Position numbers and translations under genes: made by a program. Below the pieces are notes generated by a model. It searched no databases. It was not told where the DNA came from and saw nothing but the letters and a program-made list of their open reading frames with translations. 40,427 bases of DNA from Welwitschia mirabilis (lineage: Eukaryota; Gnetophyta; Gnetopsida; Welwitschiales), in the NCBI GenBank assembly GCA_051453625.1, contig JBOZIK010000001.1, positions 50,510,412 to 50,550,838 of the forward strand. Reading direction: 5' to 3'. This document shows, in pieces, positions 1 through 9,133 of this stretch. Numbering within the stretch: the first letter of the stretch is position 1; each line of letters opens with the position of its first letter.

Positions 1-1263
1 TATGACAACAGGCGTGTTGATATATGAGAGATCGTTGCTGAAGTTACAAGAAACCAGCAACTGCTTCTCCACTTTTTATTCTTATTTTTAATATTCTTCT
101 TGCTTTATATGTTTATTTTTAAAGTCAAATGATATAAGAATGTGTGTTTTTTCCCCCAAAGCTAGCTTTTACATAACAAGTTCTCTAGCCTTCTAGTGTG
201 TTTGAGCATTTGAGGACAATGTTCATATTGATGATGTGAGTTTTGGAATGAGGGTGAGCATGTGAAATGCAATCATTTTTCAAAGGAATTAATTAAAGTT
301 TTTTTAATCACATAATTGCTTTGCTTAAAAAATTTTAAAAAAAATTAAAAAGTAAAATAGTTTGAAATGAAATGGGGCCTTTAAAGTTAGAAAATTATCC
401 TTACTTTATAGTTTTAGATATTAACTTCTTGTATTTTAGCCTATAAAACACATATGGATTAAAATCAAATGTTGTCAAGCACTTTTTTAAATTTATTTTT
501 AATCATAAATATGGTACTATAAAAATTTTAAAATATCATGTAGCCTTTACCATTTAATTTTTCATAATAATTGCCAAGGAACTAGCAAATGGTTGTATGA
601 CAGATGCATCTACACTTGAATTTTTACATATTTGGGACCTCCAACTTTATTAAATAATATATTTAATGGCTATAAATAACAAGCTTGTTGTTGACTTATT
701 GTTAACCAAGTTTCATATCTATAATTTATAGATTATTATTAAAAATAACTTATACTTGAAATCTTAATTATAGGTCATTTTGGGTTGTAGAAGTTTACAG
801 TTTAACATGATGAATGCTATCATGTAGATCATCAACTACTCATATTCCAAGAGACATGGGTTTTAGAACAAATGAATTGATACATAGTGGACACATTATT
901 AAATTAGCCTTATATCATGATGCTAAAGTTAGCTTAATAGTTGAGGCAAAAAATCAAATATTTAAAAATAAAAAATTACATACACAAATTCATAAATCAA
1001 GCAATTCATTAATGACCATATATTATGAACATGAAGGTACTATATGTAAATTATTTTAATTCACAATTGTATTTAAAACTATAAAAGTAAAGCCTATCAA
1101 ACTATCTAAATCCTTATTTAAAATGTAAGATATTTATTTATGTTTGGTTCTCATCATGAGGTTATGAGGTTATAAGCCTTTGAAGGTTTAAATAAATGAT
1201 TGATACATGAGGCATTTTACATACCAAATCTAAGTCTACATCTGTTCTAAATTGAAATTGACA
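1..1263 (+). repeat. Repeat A, copy 1 (direct repeat)
   Basis: This segment is repeated in the same orientation at 9134-10384 with many substitutions and small indels. Matching landmarks include the opening tatgacaaca, the phrase ataacaagttttctagcctt-like text near 175, and the shared end near attgaca. The copies diverge sharply after 1263 and 10384. The left boundary is unknown because the window starts inside the repeat. TG and CA ends are possible, but no primer-binding site or polypurine tract supports reading the pair as LTRs. It could be a segmental duplication or part of an unclassified transposon. The repeat itself is certain; its identity is not. Confidence 0.85.
814..1059 (+). pseudogene. 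Coding-like stretch inside repeat A, unknown product
   Basis: An open 81-residue frame starts at an ATG and ends before a TAA. It is rich in Lys, Glu, Asn and Ile. The equivalent part of repeat A copy 2 (about 9958-10175) keeps recognisable residues such as the phrase THIPRDM and the run KLALYH. There it has a 16-base deletion and in-frame stops, so at least that copy is dead. Protein-level resemblance between the copies suggests that this was once translated. I do not recognise the family. It may be an exon of a decayed gene or of a transposon-carried gene. Confidence 0.35.
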
Positions 1264-1619
1264 TGCTTCTTTTTGTGATGCCTGGTTGCATTCACTCATT
1301 GAATTCGAAGCGAAATCATGGTGAGTAAACCAGTGATTTCTTCTTAAGAATCTTATGGACAAACCATCAATCCACAACCAAGTTCAGAGTTACTGGAATC
1401 ATCTAGACCGATCTCATCGAGAACTTTTTCCTAGTAATCTCAGTGCCATACTTCCTTCGACTATACTACCTATTACTAATAAACTCCACATAATTCTTGC
1501 AAATACAGTTGTGGTTAGTAATAATTCTCAACATCTTCACACAGAGCTTGAAAACTCAGCTCTCAAAGTTAAAGATGATTCAAAAGATGGCTTAAATACT
1601 TTGAAGAAAATAAGTTTAA
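1264..1619 (+). pseudogene. Left half of coding-like frame interrupted by the gypsy insertion
   Basis: The frame containing the ATG at 1355 is open to the element boundary. It can be followed back to about 1264 through two TGA codons that sit where TGG would be natural. Its C-terminal part (HTELENSALKVKDDSKDG) looks helical and possibly coiled-coil. If the insertion and one copy of the TTTAA target duplication are removed, the same frame continues at 8942. The product is unknown. Alternatively it is a chance open frame, but continuity across the insertion argues for a former coding segment. Confidence 0.4.
1615..1619. repeat. Target-site duplication TTTAA (left copy)
   Basis: TTTAA directly precedes the left LTR end (TGATAGGAAG at 1620). 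The same five bases directly follow the right LTR end at 8937-8941. A five-base duplication is normal for LTR retrotransposon integration. Confidence 0.75.
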
Positions 1620-1741
1620 TGATAGGAAGAAGAAAACTCAAGCTAAACGGACGAGTTAGGAGAAACCAGAGAGGACAGAAAAGACTTCTAAATGTTTCCT
1701 AATGTTTCTTCTTTACCATGCGTCCATTATAACATTGCCCT

Positions 1742-2578
1742 NNNNNNNNNNNNNNNNNNNNNNNNNNNNNNNNNNNNNNNNNNNNNNNNNNNNNNNNNNN
1801 NNNNNNNNNNNNNNNNNNNNNNNNNNNNNNNNNNNNNNNNNNNNNNNNNNNNNNNNNNNNNNNNNNNNNNNNNNNNNNNNNNNNNNNNNNNNNNNNNNNN
1901 NNNNNNNNNNNNNNNNNNNNNNNNNNNNNNNNNNNNNNNNNNNNNNNNNNNNNNNNNNNNNNNNNNNNNNNNNNNNNNNNNNNNNNNNNNNNNNNNNNNN
2001 NNNNNNNNNNNNNNNNNNNNNNNNNNNNNNNNNNNNNNNNNNNNNNNNNNNNNNNNNNNNNNNNNNNNNNNNNNNNNNNNNNNNNNNNNNNNNNNNNNNN
2101 NNNNNNNNNNNNNNNNNNNNNNNNNNNNNNNNNNNNNNNNNNNNNNNNNNNNNNNNNNNNNNNNNNNNNNNNNNNNNNNNNNNNNNNNNNNNNNNNNNNN
2201 NNNNNNNNNNNNNNNNNNNNNNNNNNNNNNNNNNNNNNNNNNNNNNNNNNNNNNNNNNNNNNNNNNNNNNNNNNNNNNNNNNNNNNNNNNNNNNNNNNNN
2301 NNNNNNNNNNNNNNNNNNNNNNNNNNNNNNNNNNNNNNNNNNNNNNNNNNNNNNNNNNNNNNNNNNNNNNNNNNNNNNNNNNNNNNNNNNNNNNNNNNNN
2401 NNNNNNNNNNNNNNNNNNNNNNNNNNNNNNNNNNNNNNNNNNNNNNNNNNNNNNNNNNNNNNNNNNNNNNNNNNNNNNNNNNNNNNNNNNNNNNNNNNNN
2501 NNNNNNNNNNNNNNNNNNNNNNNNNNNNNNNNNNNNNNNNNNNNNNNNNNNNNNNNNNNNNNNNNNNNNNNNNNNNNN
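1742..2578. other. Assembly gap of 837 N inside the 3' LTR
   Basis: These bases are undetermined. The about 46 bases on the left of the gap (1695-1741) recur almost identically on the right (2579-2625), with about two differences. The right LTR has this block only once. The gap therefore probably joins overlapping contig ends or two haplotypes, or hides a tandem duplication. Confidence 0.9.
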
Positions 2579-2625
2579 TTTCCTAATGTTTCTTCTTCAC
2601 CATGCATCCATTATAACATTGCCCT

Positions 2626-2635
2626 CATATTTATA
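2626..2635 (-). promoter_or_regulatory. TATA-like element of the 3' LTR
   Basis: The minus strand reads TATAAATATG, conserved in the other LTR at 8741-8750. An AT-rich TATA element inside the LTR is the usual core promoter of such elements. Confidence 0.5.
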
Positions 2636-2831
2636 GGGTGTTGTAAATCCAAAAATATCATGATGTTTTTTTCATGGTTTTAGAGGTGATTGGTGGTTAG
2701 AAGTTAGGTGTCATAAAGAAGCTTCCATTTGTAGGTAAAGTTTCAATAATGGTGGGTAGTTGCATACTCTTTAGTTGAAATCTTGAGTTTGAAGTGTGAA
2801 TGATGGACTTTCTTCTTTGATGTCCACATCA

Positions 2832-2845
2832 GACCTTCCTTCCTA
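2832..2845 (-). promoter_or_regulatory. Polypurine tract of gypsy element 1
   Basis: The minus strand reads ATAGGAAGGAAGGTC directly before the 3' LTR start TGATGTGG. The purine run abutting the LTR is the expected plus-strand primer for reverse transcription. Confidence 0.75.
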
Positions 2846-3020
2846 TATTTAACTTGTCCTTAAATTGAAGTCTTTTAGATGAACATTTAGTTTTGGTATC
2901 TTGGCACTCCCTCATAAGGTAGTAGTAGGTTCTTGTATGTCTTCTTTGTCTTTGATAGTGCTGACTGATGCCTTCTAGAATTTTGGTTATTGTTCTCCAT
3001 TTCTTTTTTATTTTTGACCT
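2846..3020 (-). other. Untranslated stretch between integrase and polypurine tract
   Basis: No open frame and no recognisable chromodomain could be read in these 175 bases. In chromoviruses a chromodomain often lies here, so it may be lost or may never have been present. Confidence 0.5.
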
Positions 3021-3985
3021 TCATTTGTATATATTAACAACATTAAATATGGGTGATATTCTCATACCTCTTGGTAATGTCAATTCATATGCATTATTTG
3101 AAATCTTCTTCTTGATGACAAATGGTCCCATTCTTCGAGGTTGCATTTTAGTAAATCTTTGATGTTGTTGATCTTTACGTAGTTGCACTAGGACTTGTTC
3201 TCCTTCTTGGAATGACTTTTCCTTCCTTCCAGCATCTATCCTTGCCTTGTATTCTACATTGGACTCTATGATCATTTGGCATACTTGCTCCTGAAATTNN
3301 NNNAGTCCTTTACAAAATCATTAAAATCATTTCCCAAGGCTTTTGAAACTAGTGGGTGACTCCCATACACTATGTGAAATGGTGTTTCTCTTGTACTTCG
3401 ATTTATAGAATTATTATATGTGAAATCTACTTGAGATAATCTATCTTTCCACGTGCTAGATTCTTCTCCACATAAACACCTTAAAATATTTTCTAAACTA
3501 TGATTTACTACTTCTGTTTGTCCATCTGTCTGAGTATGATATGTAAAACTAAAATTTAGCCTATAATTAAGTTGTCTTCACAAATCCTTCTAGAATGTAT
3601 TGACAAACTTTGGATTTCTATCACTGACAATGCTCTTAGGAATTCCATGTAACTTTACAACATTTTGGAAAAATAACTTAGCTACCTTTGCAAAATCATG
3701 CTTCTTCTTACATGGGATGAAATGTGCCATATTTAAAAATCTATCTACAACTACAAGAATGTAATCATTTCCTTTACCTAATCTTGGAATACCACAGATG
3801 AAATTCATGCTAACATCTTTCCATGGATTTTTTGGTACTGTTAATGGTTGATACAAGCTTGCATTTGTATATGTTCCCTTAGCATGTTGATAAATATGAT
3901 AATATTCTAGAAACTTTTATATTTTGCTTCTTATTCCAGGCTAATATAAGTATCTACGAATTCTTTCCACTGTTTTGTTTTGACC
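3021..3985 (-). pseudogene. Degenerate integrase of gypsy element 1
   Basis: The integrase would insert the cDNA copy into nuclear DNA. From its N-terminal end (3985 downward) it shows a His-containing zinc-binding remnant (HMGQNKTVERIRRYLY). The catalytic core (3590-3856) contains SMNFICGIPR, VVVDRF and IVSDRNPKF, and is followed by THTQTDGQTEVVN-like text (window: TYHTQTDGQTEVVN). The DDE set is damaged: the first Asp position is Asn (SMNF), while the SDR Asp and TEVVN Glu remain. The C-terminal GPF module reads MGPFVIKKKISNNAYEL and ends near NVVNIYK at 3021. Stops, frameshifts and five undetermined bases at 3299-3303 break the frame. Its place after RT fits Ty3/gypsy order. Confidence 0.9.
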
Positions 3986-3992
3986 CATATGC

Positions 3993-4286
3993 NNNNNNNN
4001 NNNNNNNNNNNNNNNNNNNNNNNNNNNNNNNNNNNNNNNNNNNNNNNNNNNNNNNNNNNNNNNNNNNNNNNNNNNNNNNNNNNNNNNNNNNNNNNNNNNN
4101 NNNNNNNNNNNNNNNNNNNNNNNNNNNNNNNNNNNNNNNNNNNNNNNNNNNNNNNNNNNNNNNNNNNNNNNNNNNNNNNNNNNNNNNNNNNNNNNNNNNN
4201 NNNNNNNNNNNNNNNNNNNNNNNNNNNNNNNNNNNNNNNNNNNNNNNNNNNNNNNNNNNNNNNNNNNNNNNNNNNNNNNNNNNNNN
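3993..4286. other. Assembly gap of 294 N between RNase H and integrase
   Basis: These bases are undetermined. By position the gap hides the end of RNase H and the start of the integrase zinc-binding region. Confidence 0.9.
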
Positions 4287-5560
4287 AGCATTAAGCTTTG
4301 GCTGCTTCTGAATGAACTATAAGGCTCGATTATTTGTGTATAATACAAATTCCTTAAGCAATAGATAATAATGGCATTTCTTCAATGCCTATAAAATAGC
4401 ATAGAATTATTTCTCGTATGTGGAATATTTTTGATGAATTTCATTTAACTTCTCACTGAAAAATGCAATTGGCCTCCCTTCTTGGCTTAAAACTCCTCCT
4501 ATGGCTACACCACTAGCATCACATTCCACTGTGAAAACTTTAAAAAAAATCTGGTAATGCTAAGACTGGTGTAGTACTTAAACATTTCTTTAACTCTTGG
4601 AACCTCTTCTCTGTTGTTATTGTTTAAATAAATGATTTCTCTTTTCCTTTAATTATTTCTAGCATGTCTGTAGCTGCACCACTAAAATTTCTAATAAATT
4701 TTTGATAGAAACATGCTAATCCATAAAATGAGTGTACCTCTAAAGCATTCTTTGGTCTTGGCCATTCCATAATGCTTTGTAACTTCTCTGGATTTGCTTG
4801 TATTTCATTCTTAGAAATAACAAACCCTAAATATACCAATTTATTTTTCATGAAACTATACTTCTTCAAATTCACCATTAATTTCTCTTCTTCTAATTTT
4901 AATAGCACAAGTCGTAAATGTTGTAAAGGCTCTAGTCAACTACGACTAAACACCAAAATATCATCCAAAAACACAATAATAAATCTTCCCAAATATGGCT
5001 TCAATACCTCATTCATCATTCTCATGAAGGTACTAGGTGCATTGAAGAGATGAAATGGCATAACTCTCCATTCATATAACCCATCAAGAGTTCTAAATGG
5101 TGTCTTCTATTCATCATCTTGTCTTATATGAATTTGGTAATAACCACTTTTCAAATCTATCTTATTAAAATACTAAGATCTTGCTAAACAATCTAAGATA
5201 TCATCCATACAAGGTATTGGAAATCTATACCTGGTGGTAATTTTATTGATTGCCCTTGCATTGATACACATATGCAATTCTGATGAGTCTTTCTTTTGTG
5301 CAAGAATAGCTAGAACTGCACATGAACTACACTTTTCCTTATTATTCCTTTCTTTAAGAGTTCATCAATTTATTGGCTAGCTCTTCATGTTCATGTGGAC
5401 TCATGCAATATGCTGCCTTATTAGGTAGATCTGCTTCTAGGATTAGATCAATAGCATATGAAATGGATCTCTGTGGTGGTAAACCATTTGTAAGATTTTT
5501 CACTAAAATTTTTTGAAACTCCTTCAATAATGTAGTTACCTCTGGTACTATCATATCCTA
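4287..5560 (-). pseudogene. Degenerate reverse transcriptase / RNase H of gypsy element 1
   Basis: The enzyme would copy element RNA into DNA and remove the RNA strand. Reading down from 5560, the polymerase shows [13 protein letters not shown], then the first catalytic Asp in FNKIDLKSGYYQIHI. The double Asp follows in VFLDDILVF (about 4958-4975), and the thumb region contains VYLGFVISKNEIQ and WPRPKNALEV. RNase H begins with the catalytic Asp in [14 protein letters not shown] and continues to YSTYEK and YTNNRAL, where an Asp appears to have become Asn. An intact 94-residue piece lies at 4624-4908. Several in-frame TAG and TAA codons and frameshifts are present, and 3' coding is lost in the gap at 3993-4286. 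Confidence 0.92.
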
Positions 5561-6080
5561 CGGTGGATGCATGGCTAATGTTAACAAAACTATTGTTTTT
5601 GTCTTTCTACTACTATACATTATAAACATTCTTTTTGTGTCATTAAGTAGACAAAAATCTTTGTCATCCATGTGCTCTGTTGCATAGGCTTATTTTATAA
5701 GGGTAGTACTAGTGGATTTCCATGAATCCTAAATAGTCGATCAATTTTCTTTACCATCATTGTATTTGCTTATGAATCAATTACCATATACCTATCAAAC
5801 TGCCATGGCTTTCTAAGAATAATATAACAAGCATCCATAGAAACAATATCACATAATACTGAATCCACATAGTTACCAATTTGAAATGTTAACCAACACT
5901 GCTTATTCACATATTGGTTTGTGGATTGATCCAACCATCCTACCTTATATGAATTAGGATGATCTCTTGTGCGTAAACATAATTACTCTACCATAAACTT
6001 TGACACTAAATTACTGGAAATAGCATCATCTACAACTGTAATTACCATCTTACCTTTACATAGTACATGGAACCTCAACA
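5561..6080 (-). pseudogene. Degenerate aspartic protease and linker of gypsy element 1
   Basis: The protease would cut the Gag-Pol precursor inside particles. Near 6000-6070 the minus strand reads KMVITVVDDAISSNLVSKF, matching a retroelement protease active-site region, although the usual Gly after the catalytic Asp is altered. A second conserved block, MDACYIILRKPWQFDR, lies at about 5780-5840 and is typical of plant gypsy proteases. Stops occur between the blocks and toward the RT. It lies directly between gag and RT, as expected for a fused gag-pol polyprotein. Confidence 0.82.
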
Positions 6081-7311
6081 AATTCCTCCTTTATGCAGCT
6101 TGACTAACATTATGAGCATGCAGTACTATAGTTCTTGCAAGTGCCTGAGTTATTAACTCTTCTACTTCTGAATTTTGTTCCACTACAAATCTAGAACTAC
6201 TGGCCATGTTTTCTACTAATGCCTTTGTTTGGGCTTTTGTATGCAAACTATCTGCAACTACTTTAGAACACTCTGCAAGATGATATCCAAATTCTCCACA
6301 CTTAAAAAACAAGCATCGCGGAAAGAGTTTATAGTATTATTAGTTATTCTAAAATGCTATATAGATATTCTTCCTTTTCTGTGTCTATGAAAAGTTGTTT
6401 GTTGATTTTGCTTTGTGCGACTTGTATTCTATTAATTCAAGTTTCTAATAGGATTGGTTCTTAGGCCTGAGATTGCATTTTGCCATCCCTTCCTCTAGAC
6501 TAGGTATATCCTTAATGAAATCTACTGGTAGTACCCCTTTTTTGAAATTTCTTGTTAGCCTTTATAGCTTACTAATATGCTTCCTCTACTGAGCTTAAAT
6601 AGACCATAGCCATCTCATCCTTGATGGTTGTCCTTAGGCCACTAGTATATCTTGCAATTTGCTTCTCCTTATCTTCTATTACCTTTGTGTGAATGATCAA
6701 CTTATGAAACTCCTCCATATATTCCTTTACAGATTTCTCATTTTGCTTGAGATTCTGTAACTGCTGATACAAATCTCTTTTATAATTAGAAGGTAAGAAT
6801 TTAGATTTTAACTTACTTACCATCTTTTCCTAGCTTCTAATCATCTCCTTGTCCTTCTTCTTACCTTCATGTTGCACATGCTCCAATCAAGTTGCTGCTA
6901 AACTAGATAGCTTTGTAACTACAATTTTAACTTTCATTTGATGACCACTATTTTAGCAACTGCAAAATATGCATCCATACTTCTTATCTAATCTAATAAA
7001 ACTTTAGAAATTAGGCTACCATCATAAGCAGAAACATTAAGACTAACCTGCTTTCCAATCTTAGATAAGGCCTTTAGAAGTCTGTCATATTGAGTTTCTT
7101 CCATTTGACCTCTATTACTAGTAGAAGTCTATGTTGTAGATTCTTTGTCAGATGTAGAATCCTCTTGTGACGGTTCTTGGACTACTTCCACTGCCTGAAG
7201 GCATTCTTCAATTTATTATAACATTTTGATGGCTCTAGCCATATCCATGTCTCTGGTACGTGGTATTCCTCCTCGATCTCCCCTACCATGTACATTTATC
7301 CTTGGTGGCAT
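6081..7311 (-). pseudogene. Degenerate gag of gypsy element 1
   Basis: Gag would form the cytoplasmic particle. The likely start is the ATG at 7311, because the frame opens with MPPRINVHGRGDRGG, a basic Pro/Arg start common in this group. The middle holds the retrotransposon gag domain; an intact 83-residue stretch (6572-6823) contains SKLKSKFLPSNYKRDLYQQL and QNEKSVKEYMEEF. A zinc knuckle lies at about 6250-6313 (FFKCGEFGYHLAEC). Its first Cys pair is spaced by four residues rather than two, so one codon seems to be inserted. Numerous stops separate the readable blocks. Confidence 0.88.
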
Positions 7312-7978
7312 TTTGTAATTTAATAGTACTTGCACTTACCTTCTTTACTAAAGTACCCCTATTCTTTCTTTCTTTAATAATATTTGTCTCCCTCCTTCTT
7401 CTTCCTTTCCCCCCCTCTTTTTTTCCTTCTTTTTTTTATGATATTCTTTTTCTTCTTCTTTTTTTAATAGAAATATAACATTTTAAACCCCTTTTTCCTC
7501 TCTCCCTCTATCTTTTTTTTTTTTAAAACAATATTTTTTTTCTCTCTATTTCTTTTTAGTGTTCTAAATAAATATATATAATGTCTCCTATATAATAATA
7601 CTTTTCAAACAACAAAAAATTAAGAGGAATACATTCTGCAAAAATCACCTATTCATCTAACAATAATTTAGTGAGAAATCTTACCAATTTGTGCCTCCTC
7701 TGCCTTAGATGCTCTACTCCTTTTGTTCCACATCCACATCTTCAAATTTCTACTCCCTCTTGCTTAGACACTCTACTTGCTCTGACACTCTTATTAGAGC
7801 TTGTGAATTCTATGCTTCATTAGATTTGTCAGATTTTTCTATAGCTAAAGATAAGTCTCTTGATCTTCCACTCTGAGTCTTGAATCATTAGTGTAAATCC
7901 TCCCTGTAATAGTTATTTATTTCTACGATTACTGATGTCAATGTAGAACAACAACACTTCCATTGTAGTAAAGATATT

Positions 7979-8078
7979 NNNNNNNNNNNNNNNNNNNNNN
8001 NNNNNNNNNNNNNNNNNNNNNNNNNNNNNNNNNNNNNNNNNNNNNNNNNNNNNNNNNNNNNNNNNNNNNNNNNNNNNN
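7979..8078. other. 100-N placeholder gap
   Basis: Exactly 100 undetermined bases, the usual placeholder for a gap of unknown length. Confidence 0.9.
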
Positions 8079-8261
8079 ATATTATTTTGCACTTAGTCTT
8101 CTTCTTACTCACAGACCAATTCTTCCGTGATCTTGCAATGTAGAGCAAAAGTAGTGTAGAGGAGAAGCACTTTCTAACTAAGGTATGCAAACAACTGATG
8201 ATGAAGAAGAAGATGGTAAATGGAAAGGATGAAGACAATGAGCTAGAAGAGATGGGAAGGG

Positions 8262-8588
8262 CTAATGCTTGTCATGTAGGTGGAAACTACTAGCAAGCTT
8301 ATGTCCCAAGGTGACCTGTGTTTTGCCAGAGCTTTCGTGGAGATCAAGTTTGATTCTCATTGCCTCTTTGGATTCAAGAGCCTTAGAACAAGTAGAAAGA
8401 GAAAACATAGGTTGATGATATTGCAGAGCCTCAGATTGACAGCCAAGAGAAGATAGAAGAACTGCGCAGGGTAGGTGCACAAAAGAATTACACAAGAAGC
8501 GAATACGAATTACCAAAGATGCTCTCAAATTAGAATTTCTACACAAGAATGAAGTAAAACCCAAGCATGAAATAAAGGCATGAGGCAA
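8262..8588 (-). CDS. Open frame in gypsy leader, unknown product
   Basis: A 108-residue frame without stops begins with an ATG at 8588, about 16 bases from the PBS-like site, in the sense direction of the element. It is Leu/Ser/Cys-rich in the first half and more polar in the second, with no domain I recognise. The opposite strand also reads partly open here. Because the rest of the element is full of stops, survival of this frame is notable but may be chance. It could be a short captured or leader ORF. Confidence 0.2.
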   Translation of the reverse strand: MPHAFISCLGFTSFLCRNSNLRASLVIRIRFLCNSFVHLPCAVLLSSLGCQSEALQYHQPMFSLSTCSKALESKEAMRIKLDLHESSGKTQVTLGHKLASSFHLHDKH

Positions 8589-8603
8589 AAATAGGAAGCA
8601 TTC

Positions 8604-8615
8604 ACTCTAATATTA
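8604..8615 (-). promoter_or_regulatory. Decayed primer-binding site, probably initiator Met tRNA
   Basis: The minus strand reads TAATATTAGAGT. It matches 8 of 12 positions of the usual plant PBS complementary to initiator Met tRNA, and all four differences are C-to-T or G-to-A transitions. It sits next to the inner end of the 5' LTR, where a PBS must lie. Confidence 0.6.
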
Positions 8616-8936
8616 GAATAACATGAAGAAGAAAACTGAAGCCAAATAGAGGAGCTAAGAGAAACTAAAGAGGAAAGAAAAGACTTCTAAATGTTTCCTA
8701 ATGTTTCTTCTTCATCTTGCGCCCATTACAGCCTTGCCCTCATATTTATAGGGTGTTGTAAATAAAAAAATATCATGATTTTTTTTCATGGTTTTAGACG
8801 TGGTTGGGGATTAGTAGTTGGGAATTATAGAGAATCTTCCATTTGCAAGTAAACTTTCAACAATGGTGAGAAGTTTTCATTGAAATCTTGAGTTTGAAGT
8901 GTGAATGATGGACCTTTTTCTTTGATTTCCACATCA
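8616..8936 (-). repeat. 5' LTR of gypsy element 1
   Basis: This roughly 320-base segment matches the left LTR at 1620-1741 plus 2579-2831. The outer end is TGATGTGG on the minus strand; the inner end is near 8616-8624, with small indels between copies. Differences are mostly transitions, so the insertion is old. Confidence 0.85.
8741..8750 (-). promoter_or_regulatory. TATA-like element of the 5' LTR
   Basis: TATAAATATG on the minus strand, conserved in the other LTR at 2626-2635. It would drive the genomic transcript. Confidence 0.5.
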
Positions 8937-8941
8937 TTTAA
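8937..8941. repeat. Target-site duplication TTTAA (right copy)
   Basis: Directly adjoins the outer LTR end and is identical to 1615-1619. Confidence 0.75.
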
Positions 8942-9065
8942 ATAATGTAAATGATTCATTACAGACGTAGAAAATGCAAGAAAGAGTAAGGGAAGAATTA
9001 AAACAAGAAATTTGGTAGAAAAAAAGATATTTGTGGGAAATGCAAGAAGCCCATCCCTTTACATA
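8942..9065 (+). pseudogene. Right half of the interrupted coding-like frame
   Basis: When joined in frame to 1264-1619 across the single target site, this stretch reads on with two TAG stops at places where CAG is one transition away. It is rich in Gln, Glu and Lys (KMQERVREELKQEIW), consistent with a charged helix. The frame stops near 9065. A second overlapping frame just beyond shows two Cys-x2-Cys pairs (CGKC, CNNC) separated by stops; I do not treat that as proven coding. The gene family is unknown. Confidence 0.35.
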
Positions 9066-9133
9066 AGGCCTTTGTTAATGTTGATAACCCGGTGAAAGTA
9101 GATTGACTGTAGTGTAATAATTGTGGCTTTTAG

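Larger units (their letters stand above)
1620..2831 (-). repeat. 3' LTR of gypsy element 1
   Basis: The sequence 2579-2831 matches 8685-8936 and 1620-1741 matches 8624-8735. Both LTRs share the block around the TATA-like element and the outer end ccacatca on the plus strand (TGATGTGG read on the minus strand). Real LTR length is about 320 bases. The stated span is longer only because of the N run and a duplicated stretch on its two sides. Confidence 0.85.
7312..8603 (-). other. Long leader between PBS and gag
   Basis: About 1.3 kb separates the PBS-like site from the gag start. Part 7366-7560 is almost pure pyrimidine on the plus strand (purine on the sense strand). The rest has no conserved retroelement domain. 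A 108-residue open frame (8262-8588) lies immediately after the PBS. A 100-base N gap sits at 7979-8078. Confidence 0.6.
1620..8936 (-). mobile_element. Degenerate Ty3/gypsy LTR retrotransposon (chromovirus-like)
   Basis: Read on the minus strand the order is 5' LTR (8616-8936), PBS-like site, long leader, gag, protease, RT/RNase H, integrase, polypurine tract and 3' LTR (1620-2831). The RT-before-integrase order defines Ty3/gypsy. The integrase ends with a GPF-type module (window residues MGPFVIKKK). No chromodomain could be read after it. The element is flanked by a TTTAA target duplication, so both ends are resolved. Many stops and frameshifts make it non-functional. Three undetermined-base runs and a 5-base run interrupt it. 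Confidence 0.93.

Noticed and set aside
1692-2636. Long open frames across the N run
   Set aside because: They consist almost entirely of undetermined bases; the same applies to the long frames at 19865-20636 and 38029-38686 outside their readable ends.
4772-5053. Plus-strand ORF
   Set aside because: Antisense shadow of the gypsy reverse transcriptase.
7260-7478. Plus-strand Leu/Phe-rich membrane protein
   Set aside because: It is a translation of the polypyrimidine block and the antisense of gag.
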